A stretch of 64,000 nt of DNA from NCBI GenBank assembly GCA_022747635.1, contig JAKTNV010000009.1:2637064-2701063 (forward strand), read 5' to 3'. Position 1 is the first letter of the stretch; every line of letters starts with the position of its first letter. The notes beneath the pieces are model-generated. The model searched no databases and had not been told where the DNA came from. It worked only from the letters and a program-made list of their open reading frames with translations. Origin of the DNA: Hetaerina americana (Eukaryota; Arthropoda; Insecta; Odonata; Calopterygidae). Below are positions 9,625 through 21,373 of this stretch, piece by piece. The position numbers and the translations under genes were made by a program.

Positions 9625-11338
9625 TTTTGAAAGTGTCTGTAAATCTCTCTCAAAGTTTTATTGCCGTTTACCTTTTGTTGCAGAGGCATGCTTTGATTGA
9701 CCAAAGTACTTCCGAATTATTGGAAATATATTTGCTGCTTTCTGGAATATTTTAGAATAACATATCTTTACGTAATAATTATTTTCTCAACATAAATTTG
9801 CCGTAGTGATGCCAACAAATGTTTCATGTTCAATTGAGTGAGTTTATGGCATCCTATATGAACTTAAGAAATTAGTTGTATGGAATTACATTTGCATTTA
9901 TTAAATGAAGTCTATTCATTAACCTAATTTATGGATATAAATTCGATAATTAAATGCAAATTCTCTTTAGTTTTTAGGGCACTGTGAATCTGACGAAGAA
10001 CTCTTTCATTTCTGATTTAGTAATATGTGTATACATATGTGTATGTAGGGAATAGAGGTGAAGAGTGCCCCGTCAAATAACATCAGACACAGTTACAAAT
10101 AAAGTTGAGAAATTATTGTATCTTCTCTTTCTCAAAAAAAATATCTCATTTGTCTGGTACCGTTTTTCCGTTGGAAACCACTGGCAGCTTAGGGGAATCA
10201 ACGTTGCTGCAACCTAAATATTGAAAGTTATGCAACTTTTGCCTAAAATTAGATGACATGTGACCGGGCCAATGAAATCATTCTTCGAATTGATTCTCTT
10301 CTCCTACCTAGAGACTTTTTGAAGTAGGGTGGGATGTCTACGACAGTGAAATTTACATTATTCAAATAATTGCTACCATACGTTTTAATATTATTTCCTC
10401 GCCAGCTGATTAAAAAAAGATCCGAAATATTTCAATGGAATAGAAATTTTCAATTTCAACAGTGCCAAATGCAAGTGCAAAACCAGAAAAGTAAGAGCAT
10501 TTATGTATTTATGCTTCTTAAGATAAAAAGCGGTCGCATGTTTAAGTACAAATCGGTTTGGAGTGTCCCTATTCTTAATTAGTAAGTTCCTAATTCTAAT
10601 ATCGGTTATGTCTCATCTCTTAGTCGACTCTTACGAATATATTTCTTGGTTGGAGTTGGATAACTCTCTTCCTACTTATGCACTCATTTGTTTACTTTTT
10701 TTGGTCACCCTTAATTACTTAAAATAAAATAATTTTAATAATGAGGAATATAAATGTATGTCTATTCTTGGAAGTAAATGCTCGTTAATCCTCGTTGCAA
10801 AAGCTTCATCACTCATCATTTCTTTGTTGGATGTGATTTTTAGTGTGCCCACTTTCTGAAACAATTTCAGAAAAGTTGCATTTGTTCTACCTGCTCTGTT
10901 TATGGCCTCAATGGGATGTTTATCTTCAACTTCTTATGTCTAGAGAATCTCCTTCCTTGCGTCTTCTTCTCGGGCATGAAAACAAATTTCTGTAACTATG
11001 GCTTGATAATGCGCAATTCTACTAAGCTTCTCAGAATCCTAACAACTATCTCTTTGTTCGCAAACACTATCCAAGCTTCTCTTTCTTTATTTTCCCCAAG
11101 TCTGCATTGAAGCTGACGGCTGATAATTAATCAACGCATCTTGCCATATGATCCTCTTCCAGACCCTCTAAGACGCTGCGCTTCCCATAAAAAATCAATC
11201 AAATCAAGCACCGCGCAATCAAAAAACACGCACATCTTTCGAATGTTTGTTTCATACACTTCCTATCATCTGCCGCGCCCGAATTGTCATTTTATTTTCT
11301 GCAATACATGCATTAAATATACTAACGCAGTTCACACT
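9625..11338. other. no gene seen
   Basis: AT-rich intergenic DNA. Short open frames at 10,370-10,582 and 10,916-11,110 have no motif or coding character that I trust. Confidence 0.4.
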
Positions 11339-11731
11339 TCCGATCCGAGTGAAAAAGGCCTCATTCGGGAAATAGATAAGGTTCAACGCCGGGCAGCCCT
11401 TTTTGTTAAACATTCTCACGATAAAGGGCGAAGCGTCACCGAAATGGTCATGGATTTGGGGTGGGAATCATTAGAAGAGAGACGATTCAATGCAAGATTG
11501 AAATTATTAAATAAATTCAGATCCGCATGTTTCAGCACCGAGGTCTCGCAAATTATTCGTACTCCTACATACATTGATCGCTTGGATCATGCATATAAAA
11601 TTCGGGAAATAGATGCCAGAACTAGCCGACTCAAGGACTCTTTCTTCCCACGGGCAATACGGGATAGCAACTGCAGGGTTATAGATAGCAAAAATTCCAC
11701 TTGCCACCCTCAGCGTCTAAAAAATAATTAG
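11339..11731 (+). mobile_element. CR1/jockey-type LINE ORF2 C-terminal fragment
   Basis: Translation gives the C-terminal domain common to CR1/jockey-like LINEs: GLIREIDKVQRRAALFVKH, GWESLEERRFNARLKLLNK and DSFFPRAIRDSNC. The related element at 39.3-41.2 kb has the matching LDNVQRRGATFVK. The frame is open for ~130 codons, then stops at 11,731. Nothing of the RT core is present, so this is a 5'-truncated insertion. Confidence 0.8.
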
Positions 11732-11849
11732 TTCTACTTAAATGCATGCTCTTTCACTAACCTCGTGTGTTTTGGAACAAATTGAGTAGCTTCAGGCGTG
11801 ATGTGGTGGAAGTCGAACATAATGAATAACTGATTGAAGCACTTTTCCA

Positions 11850-12120
11850 CTTGACAAAATTTTTATTTTATTTTACGACCGGGTTTCAGTGTATTACATC
11901 ATCATCAGATAACCAACTTAAGTTGTGTTCAATCTTATATACATTCCGGAATGGGTGGAGAAGACGTGGTAGGAAACGAGGAGGGGTGGAGAGGGAGGGA
12001 GGGGAAAGGGGGGGGGAGACAAGGGAGACATTTACAAGAAATAGCGGAAACAGCGTATTGACCTTGTTGAAAAACAAACAGTATTTTTAGTCTTAGGGTT
12101 CTAAGTGGTCCTATTGGGTG
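11850..12120 (-). mobile_element. Penelope-like element terminal remnant
   Basis: On the minus strand a pyrimidine-rich leader (about 12,060-11,950) is followed by a TATATAAG block. Then comes CTGATGATGATG ... CTGAAACCCGGTCGTAAAATA, a terminal pattern typical of Penelope-like elements, which often carry hammerhead ribozymes there. No coding part is preserved. The next LINE starts beside it at about 12,121. Confidence 0.5.
11871..11913 (-). ncRNA. hammerhead-ribozyme-like motif
   Basis: Minus strand: CUGAUGA at 11,908-11,902, GAAA at 11,887-11,884 and GUC at 11,879-11,877 occur in hammerhead order. Stem I can form four pairs (11,909-11,912 with 11,876-11,873, one of them G-U). Stem III has two pairs with a 3-nt loop. 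Stem II is weak: a UGU/ACA helix plus a bulged G-C. Known family fact: Penelope-like elements carry such ribozymes. Activity here is inferred and doubtful. Confidence 0.35.
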
Positions 12121-12121
12121 G

Positions 12122-13345
12122 ATGGCGGCAGTCTCCAGATGTAGCAGATGTAGAGACCTACGACGAGTCATGAATAAAACGATGGTCACAATTCTTACCC
12201 TACTTGACTTTAACAAAGCATTTGATTCCATTGACGAAGATGCATTAGAGGCTAAATTAACTTGTCTTGGATTTTCAAGAACTGCCACCAGGTGGATTTC
12301 CTCTTGCCTTTGAGGTCGCCGACGAAGAGAGGTGGCTGGTGATAATTACTCTTCATGGCTCGATATAACGCGCGGTGCTCCACGGGGCTCAATCCTGGAG
12401 CCACCAATATTCCCGTTGTACATTTCTTCATCTCTTCAATACTCCTATTATGCCCTGAATGCCGATGACCTCCATATACATATATCTAGGTACCACTATC
12501 AATAACCTTCCTCTCGCTATACAACAAATTAATGCTGACCTCAAGACCTTAAAGGGATGGAGATCGCAGAACTTTGTTGGACTAAATTGACATAAAACGC
12601 AAACTATACCGATTCGATATCTTCAACTGCTGAAATATATCGCTGTACGATATTTCAACTTTCCAACTTGTATCTTCAAGGTAAACACATTCCTTTAAGA
12701 ATGTTTTAACAAATCTAGGTCTCCTTCTAGGAGGAAATTTCTCATGGTCTTCACAAGTTTTTAAAACTTGCAGAATTAATAATCAACCCCTCCTCCACTT
12801 CCTTGGAAACATCAGTATGTTATGCCCCCCATCACATTAAAACAGCAGTTTCATGTAAAACAGGAGTTTCCTCTCTCATGATTCCTCACTTCGATTATGT
12901 TTACATAGCATATCAAGACCTTTCAAATGAGCTATCGGTAAAACTACAAAGGGAATTTAGTTCATTTATAAGCTTCATTTACATTTTGAGAATTGCAGAT
13001 CACATTACATAATATTTTAACAAACTCGACTGGCTATTTCTGAAATCACGCAGGAAACTCAAATTGCATTCCTTACTCTATTCTAAATTGTATAACCCCT
13101 CAATATTTTTCCAATGATTTCAATTGTCTTGATAGAATACATATACTAATCACCATAAGTAATCATAATCTCGTTCTCCCTCATCACGGAGCAACTGCAT
13201 GCAACCAGTCATTTGCAGTCACAGTGACATGTCTTCGGCGGAATGAGCCACGTCATCCGTTATAACATCCGTCTCTCCAATCATTCATTCCAGGGCGCGA
13301 GCTTCATAAATCACGAATTTCCAGCAAACCAAACAGAGAAAATAG
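12122..13345 (+). mobile_element. jockey/CR1-type LINE, degenerate RT region
   Basis: The frames, read with shifts, give LTLLDFNKAFDSIDEDAL (RT motif A) near 12,195 and then WLDITRGAP, a mutated GSILEPP box and YALNADDLHIHIS (motif C). Next are INADLKTLKGWRSQNFVG near 12,530 and a decayed C-terminal part to about 13,345. Stops and frameshifts are frequent, so it is inactive. The 5' part is missing. Confidence 0.75.
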
Positions 13346-13914
13346 TGCTGTTAACAGACTTCGAAACTATTCCTTTTTCTTTCACCTCATACCCTGTATT
13401 GGCGATTGTAAATATAACCAGGAATATTGTTGTACAAGTATTGTTTGCATGAATTTGTATGTGTATGTATAAAATTTGTATGCATTCCATGAGTGTATAT
13501 ACTATGTATTGTGTTATAATTATTAACAAACTAAGTAATTAATGTATTATGATGCTGTATGTTAGTCCTAAGATATTATATGTATCAATTTTTTGCTATT
13601 AACTTATAATTTGTGTAATTTATCCATAAGTTTAATATTGCAAATTTTTGAAGAGAGATTACGTGGTAGAAAAGACTACGCAGTTTCCATCTCACCCCAA
13701 AATAAAATCGAAGCTCTATCTATCTTCCCCCACCTCTGTTTTGTTGGTAGTATTGCAAGGTTTAATGGAAGCAATTACGCGGCCTCACACTTCATCTGAG
13801 GAATCGAACTGGTGCACCCGTCGCTGAAACGAAGGGATGGAATGGCCACGCGAAGTAAGTTGTCATTTACACGAAAACTTTCCTAAGACTCATTGCGTAT
13901 CTTCTAATTTTTGT
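13346..13914. other. no gene seen; may include LINE 3' UTR
   Basis: AT-rich sequence after the LINE, with no recognisable coding motif. It may contain the LINE 3' UTR. Confidence 0.35.
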
Positions 13915-14300
13915 TATTAGTCGTCACTATGTCCCGTCATCGCGACTGACCATCGGGTAGAAAACCACCTCGTTGTGCGGCGCTGGGGCCTTTTACGAGG
14001 AGCTTGAAGGCAAAAAAGAAGAGCACTTGCGGTCGATCGGCGGCTTAAAACCTGTCTCCTGGGAAAGGCACAAACGCCCAAGAGCAGCAACGGGACGGGA
14101 CGACGACCAACCACCATTGAAAAGGAAAAGGAGTTGATTGGACCTTCCTTCATCGACGGGCTAAGAAGCCGCAAACACAGCAGCTGAATGATTAAATCAT
14201 CGGGCAGCTGCAAGCCAAGCGTCAAGAGGGAACGTTTTGGCAAAAAAGAAGACGAGGATTTACCATGCAGAGCGAGACGTAACTGATCATGCTTTCTATA
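13915..14300 (+). repeat. dispersed repeat R1, long copy
   Basis: The outer blocks match 8692-8800 (AAACCACCTCG near 13,963 and ATTTACCATGCAGAGCGAG near 14,261). Between them are ~270 bp of GC-richer DNA absent from the other copy. No protein motif found. Confidence 0.65.
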
Positions 14301-16102
14301 AGTTTACTCTGATTTTAAACCCCGTCCTAAAATAACAATAGATAAAATCTTACTTACTAGATGCATAGGTCATTGCCTAATTTTTGAAAAAATGGGGAAT
14401 TGTTTTTGGCCCAATTTATATTATATTTTATTCATTCATTCTCGGTCTTCCTCGAAAGAAATATCGGGCATAGTTGACGATAAGTCCGCAGATGCAGGAA
14501 ACCCGGAGGCTGTTGGTGTCACATTTATTTCATTACTCTTAGTGACCACTCGTTTTCACGGTGTTGTGGTCTTTGCGGCAGGAATAGGTAGTTGCATCCT
14601 TATGCGGGGTGGCATTGCACAGCATAACATTGGACGTTCGACGAGGTCAAGACAATAACTGGAAAGATATACGTTACACGTTTCTCCTTTCAGCCTTTTG
14701 GAAATCTAGCCGTGTAAACGTATTTTTATGGAAAACTTACTTGTGGCACGATTGAATTACCTGATGAGAAAATCAGTGTTGTAAGGGCCTGTCCGATACA
14801 TACGCATTGCTTTTGATCCATATGAAATGATTTCTCATTTTCTCTACTATTCGATGGTTACTTGATGAGTGCTCATTAATAAACTAAGTGCGTGCTTCAT
14901 AAATGTTCGCATGTCAACTGCCTTGCGTGTGAATGGAAGCATTTGTAGTGGGACGATGTTCCGCTCGAAAGAGCAAAAGGCAAGATTGCGCATTTGAGAA
15001 GGTGGAAGAATGGGATGGGCTGCTTGTCTGAGTTTAGTGTTTTGCTATGTGGCTTGAATTCATTTGTAAATGTTAATAAATATTGGGCAGACAACAATTT
15101 AGTTTACGGTGCTCAGAATTCGTCTTGGTATAAAGACCCTTAAACTTTCCTCGGCACTTAATTTGAATTTTTTCAGTGAAGTTAAATTGTATATGGAGTC
15201 CTTTCAAAAAGCGTGTTGGAACTCCCAATGATTTGAATCGCCCCCTCTTGGAAGCTTTTGCATTTTACTGTAAATAATATGGTAGTGCGTTCAATGTATT
15301 GGTGCGAGTACTTCTATTAATATTGTCTAAGTTGTATTATATGAGGGAGGTGTTTTGTCCTTAGTTTCGCATCAGATTGTGAGGGGCGGGGTTTTTCTGA
15401 ATGAGACGTTGTTTTCGCTTGTTTACATTCTCTGTAGTTGTCATTGTTTATTTCTGCTGCATTTTCAAGGAAAAAAGGTGTCAGGGTTCAAAGCTCTGAA
15501 CCCTGGCTCTGAATTACCTCTTCCAATTTCGCACTCATGCGAACTTTTTGCGCATTACGTCAACTTTCACTAATCCGTGGGTCTGCGTCGAACCTATGAT
15601 TAATGTGAAACTGACAACGATCATTATATATCAGTGATTACATGGTACGGAAATTATAGATTTATCCATCTCTCTGGTGAACGCCCGATATGTTTTCATA
15701 ACGATAGTTGTTGATATTATTTTCGACCCGGGGTACGTTTAGCGGTTCAACGAAATGTAATTAAAGAATGGACCGTGTGCATTTATTTTTCGCCTAAAAT
15801 TTACTTGCAACATTGAGGTAATATTCATGGCTCTACGTCGCATTGGTGAATTAGACCGTCAGGCTAGATTAAAATAGACTGGCAGCCTTCGTTACTGACC
15901 ATTTCAAGTACTAGTTTGTGCCACGCGTTGTGATGTCCAGTTATAGACATTATTCCCAAATTCCGTTTTACACCTCAGTGCGGTTCCTCAACTCATTCAT
16001 GGGAAGTGAAATAAGACCACTCTTTTAATGAATGCTACTGCCCCCTGAAATGTTAAATTCTCAAGCGGCAACTCACGTAAATAGCCTGTCCTCATACCAA
16101 TG
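14301..16102. other. no gene seen
   Basis: Intergenic. A 12-bp palindrome (CAGGGTTCAAAG/CTCTGAACCCTG) lies near 15,482-15,505. Short open frames at 14,392-14,658 and 15,355-15,573 carry no motif. Confidence 0.4.
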
Positions 16103-16104
16103 TA

Positions 16105-16857
16105 CGAGGGTCATCCGGAAAGTAGTACCCGTTCGTGAAATAGAGACACAAAAGTAAATATTAACAAACATAAAAAATTTTATTTGAAAGAGGATACTTT
16201 AAACTACTTCTCAACATAATCTCCAAGCAAATTAAGGCATTTGTCATAACGTGTGACAAGTTTCTGTATTCCTGCTGCATAGTCCTTCGCCGCCAGCTCA
16301 TTGAGATACGCGAGGGAACCATCTTGCACAAATTTTTGCATAATGCAGATGGTGTTTAACAATTTCATGAACAATTGTTCGAGAAACATTGGGAAAATGC
16401 TCACAGATGTCATCAATTGTGACGCGCCGATCGTTCCTCACGAATTCGTCAACTGAGCTCACCAGTTGGTCTGTAATGACAGACGGTCTCTCCGAACGCT
16501 CATCGTCGTGTGTGTTCCCCCTCCCCATGTTGAAGTTGCGACACCACCGCCGAACAGACGACTCGTCCATTACATTGTCTCCATACACCTCCTTTAATTG
16601 GCGATGAATATCACATGGGCGAACGTTTCTTGCATTGAGGAATTTAATCACTGCCCTCACTTCACAACTGGCGGCGTTCTCAATTTTTTTAAACATTGTA
16701 AACAATCACAGAAACAACACAGGCAATGCTAGCGTCACGCAACTTGGCTCAGAGAAGGCAGACAAGCCACTGAAGCTATCTGACCTCGTCCAGCGGCTAC
16801 TCGCGTCGTCAGCACTTCATGCGGCACGAACGGGTACTACTTTCCGGATGACCCTCG
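16105..16857 (-). mobile_element. MarC copy 1: 753-bp internally deleted mariner
   Basis: The element is flanked by TA (16,103-16,104 and 16,858-16,859) and starts and ends with the inverted repeat CGAGGGTCATCCGGAAAGTA. It codes for the mariner N-terminal DNA-binding domain. It then jumps directly to the transposase C-terminus (DYAAGIQKLVTRYDKCL), removing the whole D,D,D catalytic region. Copies at 36.5 and 52.1 kb share exactly this junction, so the deletion preceded amplification. Confidence 0.95.
16298..16705 (-). CDS. MarC HTH-only truncated transposase, 135 aa
   Basis: A continuous ORF gives the bipartite helix-turn-helix domain of mariner transposases. The first HTH lies around FLNARNVRPCDIHRQLKEVYG, then the linker ERPSVITD, then a second HTH around VTIDDICEHFPNVSRTIVHEI. 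It ends PRVSQ shortly after the ICARW segment. The deletion shifts the frame, so the retained C-terminal tail (LAYLNELAAKDY to GDYVEK) is read only from another frame. With no catalytic residues it cannot cut DNA. It could still bind the inverted repeats and compete with a full transposase, as the P-element KP protein does; that role is inferred. The start may be the first ATG or the Met three codons later (MFKKIENA). Confidence 0.75.
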   Translation of the reverse strand: MFTMFKKIENAASCEVRAVIKFLNARNVRPCDIHRQLKEVYGDNVMDESSVRRWCRNFNMGRGNTHDDERSERPSVITDQLVSSVDEFVRNDRRVTIDDICEHFPNVSRTIVHEIVKHHLHYAKICARWFPRVSQ

Positions 16858-17161
16858 TATTTTCATTGAATGACTGTCGTCAGGCAATCATACACTGTTT
16901 CATTGTTATGGAATCGCTTTATGGTTTTTATTCATGGTTCTTTCCATGCACACTATTATTCTTAAAAGAGGTCATCATATTCGCAGTAAATATCATTTAT
17001 TTGTACTCAATGGTCGTTCAAGATGTATTCTTCTGAGTTCCTTACTCTCTAACCATCTGGGCATTAAAGCAACCTAATAATCTGATTTCGGATTATTTTT
17101 TAGTTCAATTGATCATTTTCAAAATAATCATTCTGATCAGCATACATGGAGTAGGCGAGTG

Positions 17162-17291
17162 TATAGCCAGCTAAGATATTTCTATTGCTCAAAATCCTCA
17201 GTTACAATACTTCTGCATACGGAGTATTCAAGTTTATAGCTAGCTAAGAGAATTGTATGACTCAATATCCTCAGTTACAATATTTGTGCAT
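17162..17291. repeat. imperfect tandem duplication, period ~73 bp
   Basis: TATAGCCAGCTAAGA...CCTCAGTTACAATACTT at 17,162-17,212 recurs as TATAGCTAGCTAAGA...CCTCAGTTACAATATTT at 17,235-17,284. Confidence 0.7.
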
Positions 17292-17778
17292 AAATGGCCA
17301 AATTAATCATGTTGATAGCTACATTGTGCTTTCCTTAGGGTTCCTATGAAAATTAAATTTAAAATAATTTAGTCACACATTGATCGAGTATGTGTATTTC
17401 ACGCAATAGTCTTAATGATAGCACACATATGCATACAATTCCTATATTTTCCCATGTGAGAGCTACAGGTTAAAAGAACCTAATTATGAATTCAGTTTAA
17501 GAAACTCGTAAATTTAAGTAAGTTTAAGTTAATTTTAAGCAAGATAGAGTTAGTTAGCTCAGTGAAAATTCATTTACGAGTGGTAGATGGACACTCTTCT
17601 AATCACACCCTTGTTTTGTGTTAATAATAATGTCTGATGAATTCCAAAGAAACTAAGGGAGATGCCGCAACAGTAACTTTTAAAGGAGCCATCCGCTAAT
17701 GTGCATTTCAATGCAAACAGCGGGATTAGCGGCGGAAAATTACATTTGGTTCGAATTATTGATAGCTTTGAAGCACAG

Positions 17779-20700
17779 TTATTCAGAAAAACAACTTTTT
17801 AACCACGGACGAAGTGTGTCCGGTACCGGGGGCAGCCACATCCGTTCCACCAATGCTTGTATACCTTTAGCCGAATGTTTATTCGCGGTTCTCAACTGTG
17901 TGAATTCCACGATTAGGGTGGTCATTATGAAGCATTTGAAGCTCGGAAAGAGCCGAAAGTTCAAGGTGTTCAGATTTATGTCAGTAATGGCACCACCACC
18001 GAACACGTCCCAGGTTTTATAGATCTTTTTTAGAGCTTCCCATTCTCTGATTTTATCGTTGCATCCAAGGATCAGATGCGCGACGTTGTCTATTCGATCG
18101 CATGACGGACAAAGGGGTGAATCGGCTAGCTGAAGGTGGTGCCTCACTTCCCTCGTCATGACTGTGTTCGCGATTAGGTTAAACATTCCACTACGTGCCT
18201 CATCGTTCGCCCTGCTGGTCGCCCAGTTTTTCCAAGAAATCGTTCTTTTTGATGTATTTTGTTACTGCTCGGTAAGCGCTCTGACATACAGGGTCTTGAC
18301 CCGAATTGCTTCTCCATCTCGAAGGAGAGAAGCGACCTTTTTCGTTTCCTCAAATGCCCTCCGGTGGCATACGTCGCGCGCGAGTTTCTGCCACGCGTCC
18401 TTGAGGAGTGCCTTGCGCCACGCGTCGTCACCGCCGAGAATGCGCAGGCTGAGCTTCGCGTAGACCACCTTCGCCTTTAGAGCTGTATCGGTTAAATTGA
18501 GACCACCCTGCTCAAACGGGCCATAGAGCTGGTTTCGGGACACTTTCTTTACGTAGCCATTCCAGATCATTTGGTTGGACACTCTAATAAAGTATGCATT
18601 GTATTTAGCGGGTAGGGGCCATAGATGGGCCGCATACCATATCCTTGGGAAGACAATCTGGTTGAGGAGGCGGACGCGGGTCACGATCGGGAGGGAAGGG
18701 AGTGAAAGCTTTCCAACACTCCATTTTACATGATGGTCAATAATTCCCCAGTTTCGCTCAATCGTGGGAGCCAACTCCTCCCACCAGAACCCCAAGATTT
18801 TGAGCGAGGGCGCTTCTGACCAACCGATGGAGGTCGAGGGCCGGTTGCCCTTCAGCAGCAAAAACCTGGATTTCCGGTTGTTGAGGAAGATACCACCCTG
18901 CTCATATGACGTTAATATGTCGTGGGCTAGAGCCATAAAGGGACGGGTCGTCTACGAAGAGGGTTATGTCGTCAGCGTATGCGACGCCCAGGTAGACGGC
19001 GCCGTGACGGCGTACCCCGATTCCACTGCTCTGCAGCCGTCTGAGTATGGGGTCTAAGGCAAGGGCGAACAGCAGCATTGACAGGGAGCAACCCTGCCGA
19101 ACGGAGTTCCTGACGGGGATGGGCGGCGAGGTGGCATTGTTTATCCTAATTATAGAGTATGTTCCGTTGTTCATCGTTGATACGGCACGAATGAAGTACT
19201 CGGGGAAGGCCAGCGTCTTGAGCACGGTGAGAATCCATTCGATCCGGACCAGATCAAATGCTTTCTCAAGATCGATAGCCACCAGTGATAAAAAACGATC
19301 GCCATACAAGGGGGCGGAAAAAATGATGTCGCGAATTAAAAGTGCTGCATCGAAAATGTTTCGCATTTTCGACACGGCGTACTGGGATGGAGAGAGGACG
19401 ATGTCGGCAGCAGCCGTCATTCTACATCGTAGGACGTGCGCCAATATTTTATAATCTGCGTTTAATAGGGCGATTGGCCGGAAGTCGTTGAACGACTTTG
19501 GCCGCGTCTTCTTTGGTATAAGCGTTATCACGGCGGTCCTCTGACTTGCAGTCAGAGAGCCGCTAGCTAAAATGCAGTTAAAAAGGTGGGTTAAAATAGG
19601 TTTTAAAACATCCCAGTACGCGAAATAAAATTCAAAGGGTAGGCCGTCCAAGCTGGGTTCTTTGCCCTTTGGGAACATGGAGGAGACGCAGTCCAATTCC
19701 TTTGAACTTATGTTCGACAAAAATCGTCTTTTTGATCTGTGGAAAGCGTAGGGAGAGGGGGTGTCTCTCCCTCCTTCCATGGAGGATACCTGTTAAAGGT
19801 GTTTTGAAAGTGCCGGCCCGCTTCCCTAAGGAGGTCGTTGTCACCGGCGGCAGATTCTCTGACAGGGATTCTGTCTATATCGGAACCATAGTTGGATTTC
19901 ATCCAGCGCCGAAGTTAAGATAGCGTTAGGGGGCCCCCTATATCCGTGTCCAGTTCTTTTTGCCACTTTTGGGGAGCGTATTTTTGGAGCTCGTGGCCCA
20001 GGATAATTTTTTTAGGGACGACACTTGGGCGTGGAAACCCTCCGGCGCCAAATCCTTACGCAGGAGCTCTTCTAGCGCTCGGCGGTAGAAGGAGATGGTG
20101 TAATTTTTTTCACTACGCCACTCAACAGTTTGCTTTTTGATGTGGGTGACAATGCGGGGTTTGAAAACCTCGTCCCACCATAGAGCGAGGTTTTCACCGG
20201 GACGGAGTGCCGCGATCAGTTCACACACCCGGGTGCGGATAGAATCGCGGCGAGTCGCGTCCTCCAACACGCGGAGGTCCATTCGCCACACGGAGCCGCA
20301 GCGGTGGACGTGCGCGCCCGGGGGTTGTGTCCGGGCACGTAACTCTCATGATCACTGCGCAATGAGCAGAGAAGGACACCGGGAGGGTGTCCACTGTCTG
20401 GACATCATTCTTTAGGGATGCCGAGACGAAGAGGTAGTCAATCCGCGTCCGAGAGTTAGGCCCTGATCGCGTGAAGGGGGCGCAATAAGAACGCACTGCG
20501 TCAATCGCTCCAATGGAGTCGAGCATCAGTGAGAGCGCCCGGCTTGGATAGGATGTCACCCTATCCCTGTTCGAGGCACTATCCTCTCGGTGGTAGATAG
20601 TGTTAAAATCTCCGCCCAATATGGCCTTCCCCGAGAAGGAATACAGGTAGGGGAGGAGAAGTTCATTGAAATATGTTTCGCGCTCTGCTCTCTCGCGCTC

Positions 20701-21038
20701 ACCGGAGGGAGCGTAAAGGTTTGTGATATGGATACCATTCACGATAACGGACGTTATTCGGCCCGAGGGGTGGCGGCGAACATGAAAAACGGAATGCCAT
20801 TTCGAACTACGGTGGTGGTGCCAGAATGATTTTCGGCGAAATTGCCGATTGGCTGAAAGATGTTTGCATCCCAGACTATGTCCTCCTTTACCTCTTGAAG
20901 GAGGATTACATCAGCCCTAAGGTCGCGGAGAAAACGTTGGAGGACTGCAATTTTTAAAGCGCTATAAACTCCAGCAATGTTAAGCAAAATAATAGTCATT
21001 GGTGGAATGAGAGGACAGCTATGGGCACCGGACATCAT
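17779..21038 (-). pseudogene. Tx1-like LINE ORF2 (endonuclease-reverse transcriptase), frameshifted
   Basis: The pieces in order on the minus strand are as follows. The AP-endonuclease has VILLQEVKEDIVWD (about 20,920), ITNLYAPSGERER and ILGGDFNTIYH (about 20,630) and TRIDYLFVSASL. A linker runs over 20,290-19,940. RT has KEPSLDGLPFEFYF, VAIDLEKAFDLVRIEW, VRQGCSLSMLLFALALDPI and the catalytic VAYADDITLFV (about 18,960). A thumb/C-terminal region has MALAHDILTSYEQGG and a final CPSCDRIDNVAHLILGC Cys/His motif (about 18,080). Frame changes occur near 20,757, 20,260, 19,930, 19,780, 18,920 and 18,270. All RT motifs survive, so decay is recent. The total, ~1,085 codons, fits the family. Confidence 0.85.
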
Positions 21039-21373
21039 TTACCAGAGTCCTGGTCGTGGCTTACGTCGCTTCGGTCGCGGCTCGAACCCGGGCGACGAGT
21101 GCTTCGCCGCTTCCCGGGACGCTTCGTCCGACGGGTTGACGATCGAGGTCTCGAGTTCTCACTGCATACCTCCCCTCCGACCTCGTCCGAAGAGGAAGAC
21201 CCAGCCGTGGTCTCTACGAAGAGCGGGTTACTCGGCGGCATTCCAAAGGGGGTCTTCTTCGAGCGAGCAAAGCTGTGGGCCGTCCCAGCCCAGGAGGTGG
21301 CCTCAGGGGGGGCCGGGGTGGCGGACTGGAATTCATCTGCCGAAGGGGCCCCATCGGGAGAAATCAGAGGAGA

